Shown here: positions 18,674-29,945 of the stretch, piece by piece | How the letters are laid out: the number at the start of each line of letters is the position of its first letter | How positions within the stretch are numbered: position 1 is the first letter of the stretch | Origin: Betaproteobacteria bacterium | Lineage (GTDB): Bacteria; Pseudomonadota; Gammaproteobacteria; Burkholderiales; Burkholderiaceae_D | DNA length: 64,000 nt | Direction: 5' to 3' | NCBI GenBank assembly: GCA_025356395.1 | Contig: JANXTA010000062.1 | Location: forward strand, 1 to 64,000 | The notes under the pieces: model-generated | What the model was told of the DNA's origin: nothing | Seen by the model: the letters and a program-made list of their open reading frames with translations, nothing else | Database searches by the model: none | Program-made: the position numbers and the translations under genes

Positions 18674-19177
18674 TCAGGGTTCGCCGTCCCAGTAGTCGAC
18701 GTTTCCGGCCGCGCGCTGCAGGCCTTCGAACGCGGTGCCGTCCGGCGCCTTCGCGCTGGCCATGTACTTGCCCGAGTCCGGGTACTCGCACACTTCGGGC
18801 GTCTCGCGCGTGCTGATCGACAGGTACTTCAGCGGCGCGTCGGACGTGTTGATGAGTTGATGGGGATACTCGGGCCCCGGCGGGATGAAGATCACGTCGC
18901 CCGCGCGCAGCGGCAGCATCTCGTCGGCCACGCGCAACGTGCCGCTGCCCTCGAGCACGACGAACATCTCTTCCTGCGCGTAGTGGAAGTGATAGGGACA
19001 CGAGCGCTGCCCCGGCGGCACGTTATCGATCGAGGCGCCGAGCTTGCCGGCCACCGTTCCGACACCCAGCCGCGCGCAGAGCGTGTCGTAGAGCGGAGGC
19101 CGGATTTGGTGCTCGAGTTCGACGTCGTTGTAGTTGCGGATCAGGCGTTCGGCGAGTTGCTGCGATCGAGTCGACAT
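18674..19177 (-). CDS. Cupin-domain protein
   Basis: 167-residue single-cupin protein. The metal-binding motif 1 is present as PYHFHYAQEEMFVVLEG (His, His, Glu) and motif 2 as GPEYPHQLINTS (His). Such small cupins are isomerases, dioxygenases or sugar-binding regulators, and this sequence does not discriminate. ATG at 19177 gives the usual domain start; an ATG at 19261 would add 28 residues overlapping the promoter of the divergent aspartase gene. It is transcribed towards the damaged GGDEF gene. Confidence 0.82.
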   Translation of the reverse strand: MSTRSQQLAERLIRNYNDVELEHQIRPPLYDTLCARLGVGTVAGKLGASIDNVPPGQRSCPYHFHYAQEEMFVVLEGSGTLRVADEMLPLRAGDVIFIPPGPEYPHQLINTSDAPLKYLSISTRETPEVCEYPDSGKYMASAKAPDGTAFEGLQRAAGNVDYWDGEP

Positions 19178-19289
19178 GAAGGGCCCCGAGGCGATGGATG
19201 GATCGTGACCCGACTTTCGCACATCGTCGCGCGTGCATTTATCGGTGAAAATGAACGACACCGCTCACCCTTCGACAGAAAGCCGCGCC

Positions 19290-20433
<1,144 letters not shown>

Positions 20434-20503
20434 CCGCGTCTTGCGGGACCCGGCGTTCTGGTTCATACAGGCGGTCCACGCCATCGACCGAAGGGATCGC
20501 CCG

Positions 20504-20773
20504 ATGAAGACGAACTGGACCACGCGCGTCGCGTCGATCACCATCGCCACGCTGTCGTACCCGCTGCCCGCACTGGCGCAGACGCCCGATGCGAAAGCGG
20601 GCTCGGTGATCGTCGAGACGCAGAAGCCGAAGGCCAAGGCCGCGCCCCGTGCAACGGGCGGCGTCAATCCGTCGATCATCATCGTCGGCGACCGCAGCAA
20701 GCATGTCGCGACGCCGACGAAGAAGGCAGCCACCGACACGACCGCACCCGTCAAGGCCGCAACGCCGCCCTGA
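20504..20773 (+). CDS. Small exported Lys/Ala-rich protein
   Basis: 89 residues. A clean signal peptide ends ALA-QTPD (cleavage after about residue 25). The mature part is basic and low in complexity (ETQKPKAKAAPRATGG, TPTKKAATDTTAPVK), with one hydrophobic strand NPSIIIVGD. It shares the A-Q-T-P-D junction and a Lys/Ala/Pro-rich tail with the protein at 22314-22559. No family recognised. It lies 70 bases downstream of the broken aspartase gene. Confidence 0.6.
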   Translation: MKTNWTTRVASITIATLSYPLPALAQTPDAKAGSVIVETQKPKAKAAPRATGGVNPSIIIVGDRSKHVATPTKKAATDTTAPVKAATPP

Positions 20774-20905
20774 GGCTTTCTGAAAGACGATCTTGCGGCG
20801 CCGGCTCAGATGTCACGGAACGGCGCACCGCCATCTTTCCCGGGGTGCGCGAGTCGAACAATGCGCGCTTGCGCTCTTGCCGGTCGCCCGCAGGCAGGAA
20901 ACCTC

Positions 20906-21604
20906 ATGAACAAGCCCCGTCCATTCCTGATAGCCATCGGCCTCGCAACCGCATGCAGTGCGGCGTTCGGCACCGAATACGGCACCGTGATTTCGTCCAC
21001 GCTGGTGGCCCGACCGGTCATGGTGCCCCGCCAGCAGTGCGCCGATCAGCAGGGCTACGTCCAGGCTCCGCCAAGCGGCGGCGGCGCGATCGTCGGCGCG
21101 GTGATCGGCGGACTGACCGGTCACGCGCTCGGCGCCGGCGCAGGTCGAGCGCTCGCGACCGGGGTCGGTGCCCTCACGGGAGCGGCGGTGGGCAACTCGG
21201 TCGAGGCGGCCAGCGCCCCGGTGCAAGCGGTGACCACGACCAATTGCGTCTACACGCGCGCGGTCGAGAATCGCGTCATCGGCTACGACGTCGTCTACAC
21301 GTTCAACGGGCGGCAGCGCACCGCGCGACTGGCCCGCGATCCGGGCAGCCAGATCGCGCTCGCGGTCAGCCCCGTGGCCAAGACCCCGCCGGACGCCGGT
21401 CCGGTCGACGCCCTGCCGGTCGGTCAGGTCGCCTATCCCGCACCCTATCCCGCCTACCCGGCGTATCCGGCCCCCGTGTACGACCCCTATCCCTATGGCC
21501 CGTACGGACCCTACGGTTACAGCTACGGACACGTCGGCCTGCCGCTCTACATCGGCGGCCGTTTCGGCTGGGGTTGGGGTGGTGGACACGGTCGCCATCG
21601 CTGA
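20906..21604 (+). CDS. Glycine-zipper (2TM Rick_17kDa-like) surface protein
   Basis: 232 residues, exported (signal ending near AFG-TEYG), with CAGGAA seven bases before the ATG at 20906. A glycine-zipper segment (GGGAIVGAVIGGLTGHALG ... GVGALTGAAVGNS, about residues 55-95) resembles outer-membrane 17-kDa/SlyB proteins. A conserved domain with NCVYTRAVENRVIGYDVVY follows, then a Pro/Tyr-rich tail (YPAPYPAYPAYPAP, then YGPYGPYGYSYG) and a Gly/Trp/His end. Probably an envelope protein. Complete. Confidence 0.78.
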   Translation: MNKPRPFLIAIGLATACSAAFGTEYGTVISSTLVARPVMVPRQQCADQQGYVQAPPSGGGAIVGAVIGGLTGHALGAGAGRALATGVGALTGAAVGNSVEAASAPVQAVTTTNCVYTRAVENRVIGYDVVYTFNGRQRTARLARDPGSQIALAVSPVAKTPPDAGPVDALPVGQVAYPAPYPAYPAYPAPVYDPYPYGPYGPYGYSYGHVGLPLYIGGRFGWGWGGGHGRHR

Positions 21605-21613
21605 GAGGACCAG

Positions 21614-22141
21614 TCAGTCCGGCACGACCCGCACCACGTCACCGACGCGCAAGGTGCCGCCACGGACGATCCGGGCGGTCACGCCGCCGTGCCCACGCAG
21701 CGCGTTGTAGCCGCCTGGCCCGAGCGCCGCATCGGCTTCCATCTTCGAGCAGGGAGCGCAGTCTCCGGTGACGACCAGGATCACCTCGTTCCCGACCAGG
21801 ACGCGCAGCGCCTGGTCGGCGAACGGCGAGCGGGCGGCCAGCAGGTTGAAGCCGGAGACCACGAGGTTGCGCCGCAGGATCTTCGCGTCCAGCGAAGGCC
21901 GGGCGGTCCAGCGCGCGATCAACGGCAGATGCTCTGCCTGGATCAGGGTGACTTGCCGTTTGCTCGGCACCGACGAGCTGCTCGGGCGATCGGCGCTTCG
22001 ATCGCCGGCGAGGCCCCGACCTTCGAAGGCGTCGACCGCGTCGACGGGGATGGCTTCGACGCCGCGTTGCGGGCGTAGGTAGATGGCCTTGAGCAGGCCG
22101 CTGTGGACGAATTGACGGGTCAGATTGCGCAGGTCGAGCAT
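21614..22141 (-). CDS. MOSC-domain protein
   Basis: 175-residue stand-alone MOSC domain, a sulfur-carrier fold related to the C-terminus of molybdenum cofactor sulfurase and to YiiM. The conserved Cys is visible in TGDCAPCSKME, with GRGLAGDRSADR and GGVTARIVRGG as other family motifs. Start ATG 22141; an upstream GTG/ATG alternative at 22177 would add twelve residues. It may handle sulfur or N-hydroxylated compounds; the partner is unknown. Its stop is nine bases from the stop of the convergent glycine-zipper gene. Confidence 0.85.
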   Translation of the reverse strand: MLDLRNLTRQFVHSGLLKAIYLRPQRGVEAIPVDAVDAFEGRGLAGDRSADRPSSSSVPSKRQVTLIQAEHLPLIARWTARPSLDAKILRRNLVVSGFNLLAARSPFADQALRVLVGNEVILVVTGDCAPCSKMEADAALGPGGYNALRGHGGVTARIVRGGTLRVGDVVRVVPD

Positions 22142-22313
22142 GATGGTGGGGGTTGGCGATTCGCAAAAAGCACACACTCGCTTCCGTCAGACCCCGTGCG
22201 ACGGTAAGCTCAAGGGGCATTTTCAGAATAACTGTGATGGGTCGTGAACCAAGCAAGTCCCTTTCCCGCCTTAACAGCCCAAGAACCACTGATTTTACAA
22301 AGAGGAGTTGACC

Positions 22314-22559
22314 ATGAAGAGAACCATCGCAATCGCCCTGCTGTCGCTGTCGTCCATGACTGCATTCGCCCAGACCCCGGACGTCCCGCCATCGCAGCCA
22401 GCTGCAGGCAGCCCGGGCAAGTTCACGAAGCCGGCCATGAAGGCACCGGCCGCGACGACGACCGATGCAGTGGCGCCCGCCAAAATGACCAAGGCGGAGC
22501 GTTCGGCCGCACGCAAGGCGAAGCGCGCAGCGAAGGTCGGCGACAAGCCGATCAACTGA
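22314..22559 (+). CDS. Small exported basic protein
   Basis: 81 residues with a signal peptide ending AFA-QTPD, then a Pro/Ala-rich stretch and a strongly basic end (KAERSAARKAKRAAKVGDK). AGAGGAG six bases before the ATG at 22314 is a strong ribosome-binding site, and a good intrinsic terminator follows at 22653, so this looks like a single-gene transcription unit. No family recognised; it is similar in build to the protein at 20504-20773. Confidence 0.7.
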   Translation: MKRTIAIALLSLSSMTAFAQTPDVPPSQPAAGSPGKFTKPAMKAPAATTTDAVAPAKMTKAERSAARKAKRAAKVGDKPIN

Positions 22560-22652
22560 TCGCCAGTGCCGCGGCTCACGCGGTCTGGAATGTCGACGCC
22601 GCGGAGCGTGTGAGCTTTCCCGGGTGATCGACAGGTTTGGCTGTGCCAAACG

Positions 22653-22683
22653 AAAGGGGCCGTCATCGACGGCCCCTTTTTTT
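22653..22683 (+). terminator. Intrinsic terminator
   Basis: GGGGCCGTC-ATC-GACGGCCCC (9-bp stem, extended by AAA/TTT) followed by seven T residues, 94 bases after the small exported protein. It is oriented for the plus strand and separates that gene from fur. Confidence 0.9.
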
Positions 22684-22712
22684 ATGGGGTGGCAAGCGGC
22701 AAACCGATCTGC

Positions 22713-22725
22713 ATGGATATTCCAT
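22713..22725 (+). promoter_or_regulatory. Candidate Fur-family operator upstream of the fur-like gene
   Basis: ATGGA-TAT-TCCAT, an A+T-rich inverted repeat in G+C-rich surroundings, centred about 55 bases before the fur-like ATG. Fur/PerR/FurA regulators next to katG commonly repress their own promoter; this is the best candidate site, but it matches no consensus exactly. Confidence 0.4.
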
Positions 22726-22774
22726 ACGAGTTCCGATTGTTGATACGGTCCAGAATCTTCCTCTAGGATGCGCC

Positions 22775-23290
22775 ATGGACAACGACATCAGGCAGCAGTT
22801 GCAGCGGCACGGCTTGCAGGTGACTGCGCAGCGCATGGCGACGATGCGGGCCGTGGCGGCCCGGCCGCATGCCACGGCCGACGAGCTGACCAGCGACGTT
22901 CGCGCCGCGATCGGCACGGTTTCCCGTCAGGCCGTCTACGACGCATTGGCGATCCTGGTCCAGAACAAGCTGGTGCGCCGCATCCAGACGCCCGGATCGG
23001 CCGGGCGCTACGAAGATCGGGTAGGCGACAACCATCATCATCTGATCTGCCGCCACTGCGGCGCGACCTCCGACATCGACTGCGCAGTCGGTGCGACCCC
23101 GTGCCTCACGGCCAAGGAAGCGCACGGCTTCGAGATCGACGAAGCCGAAGTGATCTACTGGGGGCGCTGCCCGGCCTGTCGCGAAGCTGCTGCGGTCTCT
23201 GAAAAGGTGGACACTCGGACCGCGCCGACGGCCAAGCTCGCGACAGCCGCACGACCCCGTCGCTTCGCCCGCGACGACCACCGGACTTGA
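22775..23290 (+). CDS. Fur-family metalloregulator (FurA/PerR-like position next to katG)
   Basis: 171-residue Fur-family repressor. Winged-helix region [15 protein letters not shown] ... [20 protein letters not shown]; metal site [13 protein letters not shown] (regulatory His cluster plus CxxC) and a second CPAC near residue 138. The C-terminal Ala/Arg-rich tail beyond the second cysteine pair is longer than usual. AGGA lies eight bases before ATG. It lies upstream of katG in the same direction, like furA-katG in other bacteria, where peroxide relieves repression of catalase. Confidence 0.88.
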   Translation: MDNDIRQQLQRHGLQVTAQRMATMRAVAARPHATADELTSDVRAAIGTVSRQAVYDALAILVQNKLVRRIQTPGSAGRYEDRVGDNHHHLICRHCGATSDIDCAVGATPCLTAKEAHGFEIDEAEVIYWGRCPACREAAAVSEKVDTRTAPTAKLATAARPRRFARDDHRT

Positions 23291-23442
23291 TCAAGAATTC
23301 GCGCGGTCTTTCCGGCTGCGCGAAGCCAGGGACGAACGACTCACCCAGACGACCCTCGACCAGTACATGGCGATCCCGGGGAGGATCTTCACCGCTCCAG
23401 TCATCACTACCGACTCACTGAAAGGCAAAAAAAAGAAAGGTA

Positions 23443-25650
<2,208 letters not shown>

Positions 25651-25659
25651 TGAGCCCTT

Positions 25660-25695
25660 GACGGAACGTGAGCCGCGATCGGCTCACGTTCCGTC
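25660..25695. terminator. Long perfect hairpin between convergent katG and WYL regulator genes
   Basis: A 16-bp perfect stem (left arm 25660-25675, right arm 25680-25695) with loop CGAT, starting ten bases after the katG stop and ending two bases before the WYL stop. There is no T run on either side. It probably serves both convergent transcripts. Confidence 0.7.
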
Positions 25696-25696
25696 G

Positions 25697-26638
25697 CTAA
25701 CTGCGTTGCCCTCTTCCGGTCGACCCACTCACTGCCCGCGGATCCCGATAGCCCGGCGCCAGGACGGCATTGCTCGCGCCGTACAGCGCGAGCGCGTCCC
25801 TGAGCCAGAGCGCGTATTCCGGCCCTTCGAGGCTGTGGTCCGGCGAGCAGTCGACGTTCCATCGACGCAACATGTAGCCGACGTTCGCCGCGCGCACGCG
25901 CACCTTCAATACGCCGTCCGGCATGTCGTAGTCCATGCGCACGATCTTCGTGTCCGCATAGCCGGGATGCGGCACCAGCTCCAGCTCGATGATGCGGTTC
26001 CATTGCACGTCGTGGTCGGCCGACTCCTCGGTCGCGATCGGGCTGTCCTCGATCACTACGGCATCGCTCATGCGGGTGAAAACGAAGTCGCGAAACTCGC
26101 GCGACTTCCGGTCGTAGGCGCGCACGTGCCAGCGGATGCCCGTGTCGATCAGCGCGATCGGCACGATCTCGCGCTGGCTGGCGCCGCTCGACGTCGAGTG
26201 ATAACGCAGGTTCACCGCCCGGCCCCGATGGATCGCCCGCGTGACGGGCGCGAGGATCGCCATGGCCGGAACGTTCAGCGACAACGGGAACTCGCAGCGC
26301 ACCAGCGAGCCGCTCACCGTGCCGAACCCTTCGCCGAAACCCTGCGAAAGCGCGGTCAGGACCCGCTCGGGCGCGTGGTCGAAGACCGGGTGGAAGACGT
26401 CGCTCGGCCGGTAAATCTTGTCCGACGGATCGAGCACCAGGTTGCGCGGAGCGATCTCGCGATACATCGCGATGTCGCGCGTCGCGCCCGCCGGCCCCGT
26501 CCCGAACTTGTCGGACACGTCGAGCCGTCGTAGCTCCCCGAGGAAGTAGAGCCGGAAGTCGATGTGCGACAGCCGCTCAGCCTGCGTGCGGGTCAAACCG
26601 GCGAGGAGTTCGGTGCGATGCCTGGACTGGGTACTCAT
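25697..26638 (-). CDS. WYL-domain transcription factor of the CapW/BrxR type
   Basis: 313-residue regulator: N-terminal winged helix (ERLSHIDFRLYFLGELRRLDV and TRDIAMYREIAPRNL), a central WYL domain (AVNLRYHSTSSGASQREIVPIAL ... WHVRAYDRKSREFRDF) and a C-terminal WCX-like domain. This order and the RLYFLGEL...RDxAxYREL signature match the CapW/BrxR family, homodimeric repressors usually found beside CBASS or BREX defence operons (family knowledge). No defence genes are visible here. ATG at 26638 chosen over 26671. It diverges from a small membrane protein, with strong inverted repeats in the gap. Confidence 0.82.
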   Translation of the reverse strand: MSTQSRHRTELLAGLTRTQAERLSHIDFRLYFLGELRRLDVSDKFGTGPAGATRDIAMYREIAPRNLVLDPSDKIYRPSDVFHPVFDHAPERVLTALSQGFGEGFGTVSGSLVRCEFPLSLNVPAMAILAPVTRAIHRGRAVNLRYHSTSSGASQREIVPIALIDTGIRWHVRAYDRKSREFRDFVFTRMSDAVVIEDSPIATEESADHDVQWNRIIELELVPHPGYADTKIVRMDYDMPDGVLKVRVRAANVGYMLRRWNVDCSPDHSLEGPEYALWLRDALALYGASNAVLAPGYRDPRAVSGSTGRGQRS

Positions 26639-26683
26639 CACGCCATGATACCGACTCGGGCACCACATCATCTTCGGAAAGGC

Positions 26684-26716
26684 TTGTGCTGATCATTTTG
26701 ATGATCTAAGATCATC
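26684..26716 (+). promoter_or_regulatory. Promoter with overlapping operator repeats
   Basis: TTGTGC (26684-26689) and TAAGAT (26707-26712) are 17 bases apart, a plausible sigma-70 promoter towards the small membrane protein. Over the spacer and -10 element lie GATCAT (26691), ATGATC (26701) and a perfect 7-3-7 repeat GATGATC-TAA-GATCATC (26700-26716). A bound repressor, most simply the divergent WYL regulator, would cover the -10 region. Confidence 0.62.
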
Positions 26717-26743
26717 GGAATCAAACCATCCGCGGAGCCGAAG

Positions 26744-27046
26744 ATGTCCGATCTGATCCTGATGTTCCTGCTTTCCCAGCCCCACCGCGTCACCCTGATC
26801 GGCCGCGTGCTGTATCGCTTCGCCGCCTTCCAGGTGGTGGCCGGCGTCGTCGCGCAGATCCTCACGTCGTCGCTGCGCCAGATGCAGCCGCGTCACACAG
26901 CGCGCTGGCTGAGCGACGTGTTCCCCGGGCTGCCGACCTGGTGGATCCCGGAGACGGTGCTCGGGATGATCGGCGTGACGTCGGTCGCGGCGCTCGGTCT
27001 GGCCATCGCCTATGGCGGGCGGCAGTCGGAACGCCAGTGGATCTAG
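26744..27046 (+). CDS. Small two-helix membrane protein, target candidate of the WYL regulator
   Basis: 100 residues, no family recognised. Two hydrophobic helices are likely (about residues 24-42, RFAAFQVVAGVVAQIL, and 68-90, VLGMIGVTSVAALGLAIAYG), separated by a loop with a W/P-rich stretch (LPTWWIPE). GGAG ten bases before ATG at 26744. Its end overlaps the stop of the convergent LysR gene by four bases. Divergence from the WYL gene and the operator between them suggest control by that regulator (inference). Confidence 0.62.
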   Translation: MSDLILMFLLSQPHRVTLIGRVLYRFAAFQVVAGVVAQILTSSLRQMQPRHTARWLSDVFPGLPTWWIPETVLGMIGVTSVAALGLAIAYGGRQSERQWI

Positions 27047-27927
27047 CTCTTGGCGGCCTCGCTGCGCAACCAATGCGTGAACTTCTCCACCCGGTCCCAC
27101 TGCGCGTGGGCCCGCGGATAGACCAAGTGGTGCGCGGTGACCGTCATCCCCTTGCGGTCCTCGAAGACCGGCACCAAATCGCCGCGCCTGAGCGCCGTGC
27201 CAGCCGTGCGGTCGCTGTCCAGCGCAATACCCAGTCCCTGCGTCGCGGCGTCGAGAACCATCGACGTCCGGTCGAACGCGAGGCCGTAGCTCGCCGGGCT
27301 CACGGGAACACCGTGCGCCGCGAACCAGTGCGGCCACTGGACGACGGTCAGTTCCGACAGGATGAGGTCCTGCTCGACCAGGTCGCCGGGCGTGCGGATG
27401 TTCAAGCTCGCCTTCAGCTGCGGGCTGATCAACGGCAGGATCTCCTCGGAGAACAGCGTCTCGATGTGCAGGTCTCGCCCCCGGACCACGCCGTAGCGGA
27501 TGTCGAGGTCGATCTCCCCGCGCGAGAAGTCGGTGTCGCCGTAGGTCGCCGAGAGCTGCACGCGCAGTTCGGGATGCTGGGCGCGAAAGGCCGTTAGTCG
27601 CGGCATCAGCCACAGGCTCGCGAAGGTCGGCACCGAATGGATCCGCAGCACCTCGGTCACTTCATCCGACCTCACGTTCTGCGCAGCGGATGCGATCAGG
27701 GTCAGGGCTCCGGTCACGTCGCGCCGGAAGCGCTCGCCCAGGATCGTCAGCGTGAGGCCGCGTGAAGACCGGTTGAACAGCTGTCGACCGACGAACGCCT
27801 CGAGGTTAGCGATCTGGTGGCTGACCGCCGACACGGTGAGGTTGAGTTCCTCGGCCGCCTTGCTGATGCTGCCGAGACGCACCACGGCGTCGAAGGCGAG
27901 CAGTCCCTTGAACGGCGGAAAGCGCAT
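27043..27927 (-). CDS. LysR-type regulator (GcvA-like) of the catabolic cluster
   Basis: 294 residues: helix-turn-helix FDAVVRLGSISKAAEELNLTVSAVSHQI, then NRSSRGLTLTILGERF and an effector domain of the GcvA/TrpI class (SVPTFASLWLMPRL, LDIRYG, VLDAATQGLGIAL). ATG at 27927 gives the family N-terminus (MRFPPFKGLLAF); a TTG at 27957 is less likely. It diverges from the split transketolase genes and is their likely regulator. The effector is probably a substrate or intermediate of that pathway (inference). Confidence 0.87.
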   Translation of the reverse strand: MRFPPFKGLLAFDAVVRLGSISKAAEELNLTVSAVSHQIANLEAFVGRQLFNRSSRGLTLTILGERFRRDVTGALTLIASAAQNVRSDEVTEVLRIHSVPTFASLWLMPRLTAFRAQHPELRVQLSATYGDTDFSRGEIDLDIRYGVVRGRDLHIETLFSEEILPLISPQLKASLNIRTPGDLVEQDLILSELTVVQWPHWFAAHGVPVSPASYGLAFDRTSMVLDAATQGLGIALDSDRTAGTALRRGDLVPVFEDRKGMTVTAHHLVYPRAHAQWDRVEKFTHWLRSEAAKS

Positions 27928-27952
27928 GGGGAAGATCCGGATGAGCGGATTT

Positions 27953-27968
27953 TTCAATCCACCTTGAA
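27953..27968 (+). promoter_or_regulatory. Candidate LysR operator in the divergent gap
   Basis: TTCAA-TCCACC-TTGAA inverted repeat, 25 bases upstream of the LysR ATG and 101 bases upstream of the transketolase ATG. The spacing is one base longer than the canonical T-N11-A, so this is a weak prediction based mainly on location. Confidence 0.4.
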
Positions 27969-28068
27969 TTTTTCGGGCTTGTGGCGAAGCGCGCGGATGG
28001 GAAGAATGCCCGACCCCGCATCGAGGCCTCGCGCCTTCGCGGCAACGCTCGTTCGTCGAAGGTGCGCC

Positions 28069-28944
28069 ATGAAATCAGATCACGCGGTGCTCGTCACGCA
28101 GTCTTCGCCCCTGTCGGCATTGCAGGCGACAGCCTACCGGATCAGGCGTTTCGCGCTACGCATGGGCGAGGTCCAGGGGCAGGGCTACATTGGCCAGGCG
28201 CTGGGCTGGGCCGACGTGCTTGCAGTGGCCTACGGCCACGCGCTGAACTTCCGCGCCGACGACCCGCACTGGGACGGCCGTGACCGCTTCCTGCTGTCGC
28301 ACGGGCACTACGCGATCGCGTTGTATGCCGCGCTGATCGAGGCCGGCATCGTCGCCGAGACCGACCTCGAGACCTACGGCAGCGATGACAGCCGACTGCC
28401 GATGTCGGGCATGGCGATGTACACGCCGGGCATGGAGATCTCGGGCGGCTCGCTCGGCCAGGGCCTGTCGATCGCGGTCGGCATGGCGCTGGCCTTGCGA
28501 CACAAGAGGAACGCAGCGTTCGTCTACAACTCGATGTCCGATGGCGAACTCGACGAAGGCGCGACCTGGGAAGCCGCGATGGCCGCTGCACACCACGGCC
28601 TGTCGAACCTGATCTGCCTCGTCGACCTCAACCAGCAGCAGGCCGATGGCACGCCGTCCACGGTGATGAATTTCGAACCGCTAGTCGACAAATGGACCGC
28701 GTTCGGCTGGCACGTCCAGCGCATCGACGGCAACGACCTGCCCGCGGTGCTGATGGCCTTCGACACGGCGCGTGCGTGGAGCGGGCCGCAGCCGCGCGTG
28801 ATCCTCTGCGACACGCTGATGGGCAAGGGCGTGCCTTTCCTCGAGGCGCGCGAGAAGAACCATTTCATCCGCGTCGATCCGCCCGAGTGGCAGGCGGCGC
28901 TCGCGATCCTCGATGGCCAGCAACCCGAAGGAGCAAACGCATGA
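28069..28944 (+). CDS. Transketolase-like enzyme, N-terminal (thiamine diphosphate-binding) subunit
   Basis: 291 residues equal to the N-terminal third of transketolase: HGHYAIALYAALIEAG, SGGSLGQGLSIAVGMALA, and the ThDP/Mg motif SDGELDEGATWEAAMAAAHHGLSNL (GDGxxxEG...N). Split transketolases of this kind act on unusual ketose phosphates (for example in apulose catabolism) or other two-carbon ketol transfers (family knowledge); the substrate here is not known. The stop overlaps the start of the C-terminal subunit gene as ATGA, so both are made together. Confidence 0.9.
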   Translation: MKSDHAVLVTQSSPLSALQATAYRIRRFALRMGEVQGQGYIGQALGWADVLAVAYGHALNFRADDPHWDGRDRFLLSHGHYAIALYAALIEAGIVAETDLETYGSDDSRLPMSGMAMYTPGMEISGGSLGQGLSIAVGMALALRHKRNAAFVYNSMSDGELDEGATWEAAMAAAHHGLSNLICLVDLNQQQADGTPSTVMNFEPLVDKWTAFGWHVQRIDGNDLPAVLMAFDTARAWSGPQPRVILCDTLMGKGVPFLEAREKNHFIRVDPPEWQAALAILDGQQPEGANA

Positions 28945-29945
28945 GCGCCGTCGTCGCAGGCAAGCCGCGCCTCACCACGTCCGCGATGATCGCGTCCATC
29001 GCGGGCGAGGGGCAGCGCGTGAAGGCCGCGCCGTTCGGCAAGGCGCTCGTCGAGCTGGCCGCCAGCCGACCGGATGTCGTCGGCATGACCGCCGACCTCG
29101 CCAAGTACACCGACCTGCATCTCTTCGCGCAAGCCTACCCAGACCGCTTTTTCCAGATGGGCATGGCCGAGCAGCTATTGATGGCATCGGCCGGCGGCAT
29201 GGCCAAGGAAGGGCTCGTGCCTTTCGCGACCACCTACGCGGTCTTTGCCACGCGCCGAGCCTACGACTTCATCCATCAGGTGATCGCCGAGGAGCATCTC
29301 AACGTCAAGATCTGCTGCGCGTTGCCGGGCCTGACGACAGGCTACGGCCCGAGTCACCAGGCGACGGAAGACCTCGCGATGATGCGGTGCATCCCCGGCC
29401 TGACGATCGTGGACCCGTGCGATGCGCTCGACATCGAGCAGGCGGTGCCGCAGATCGCGGCGCACCCGGGGCCGGTCTACATGCGTCTTTTGCGCGGCAA
29501 CGTGCCACTGGTGCTCGACGAGTACGACTATCGCTTCGAGCTCGGGAAGGCCGCGCTCCTGCGCGACGGCCGCGACGTGCTGATTGTCTCGACCGGACTG
29601 ATGACGATGCGCGCGCTGGAGGCTGCAGCGCAACTGCAGGCCGACAGCGTCGACGCGGCCGTGCTGCACGTGCCGACCATCAAGCCGCTCGATGAAGCGA
29701 CCCTGCTCGAACAGGCGCAGCGCAGCGGTCGACTGGTCGTGGTGGCGGAAAACCATTCGGTGATCGGCGGCCTCGGTGAGGCGATCGCGGGCCTGTTGAT
29801 GCGTTCGGGCGTCGCGCCGCGCTTCCGTCACATCGGCCTGCCCGACGCATTCCTCGACGCCGGTGCGTTGCCCACGCTGCACGACCGCTACGGCATCTCG
29901 ACCACGGCAGTCACCGCGTCCATCAAGGGATGGTTGTCGTCATGA
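28941..29945 (+). CDS. Transketolase-like enzyme, C-terminal (pyrimidine-binding) subunit
   Basis: 334 residues: PYR domain (GMTADLAKYTDL, RFFQMGMAEQLLMASAGGMA with the catalytic Glu of ThDP activation, FATTYAVFATRRAYDFI) and the C-terminal transketolase domain (LIVSTGLMTMRALEAA, VVVAENHSVIGGLGEAI). Partner of the preceding gene by ATGA overlap; its own stop again overlaps the next ATG by ATGA, forming a tightly coupled three-gene set. Confidence 0.9.
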   Translation: MSAVVAGKPRLTTSAMIASIAGEGQRVKAAPFGKALVELAASRPDVVGMTADLAKYTDLHLFAQAYPDRFFQMGMAEQLLMASAGGMAKEGLVPFATTYAVFATRRAYDFIHQVIAEEHLNVKICCALPGLTTGYGPSHQATEDLAMMRCIPGLTIVDPCDALDIEQAVPQIAAHPGPVYMRLLRGNVPLVLDEYDYRFELGKAALLRDGRDVLIVSTGLMTMRALEAAAQLQADSVDAAVLHVPTIKPLDEATLLEQAQRSGRLVVVAENHSVIGGLGEAIAGLLMRSGVAPRFRHIGLPDAFLDAGALPTLHDRYGISTTAVTASIKGWLSS

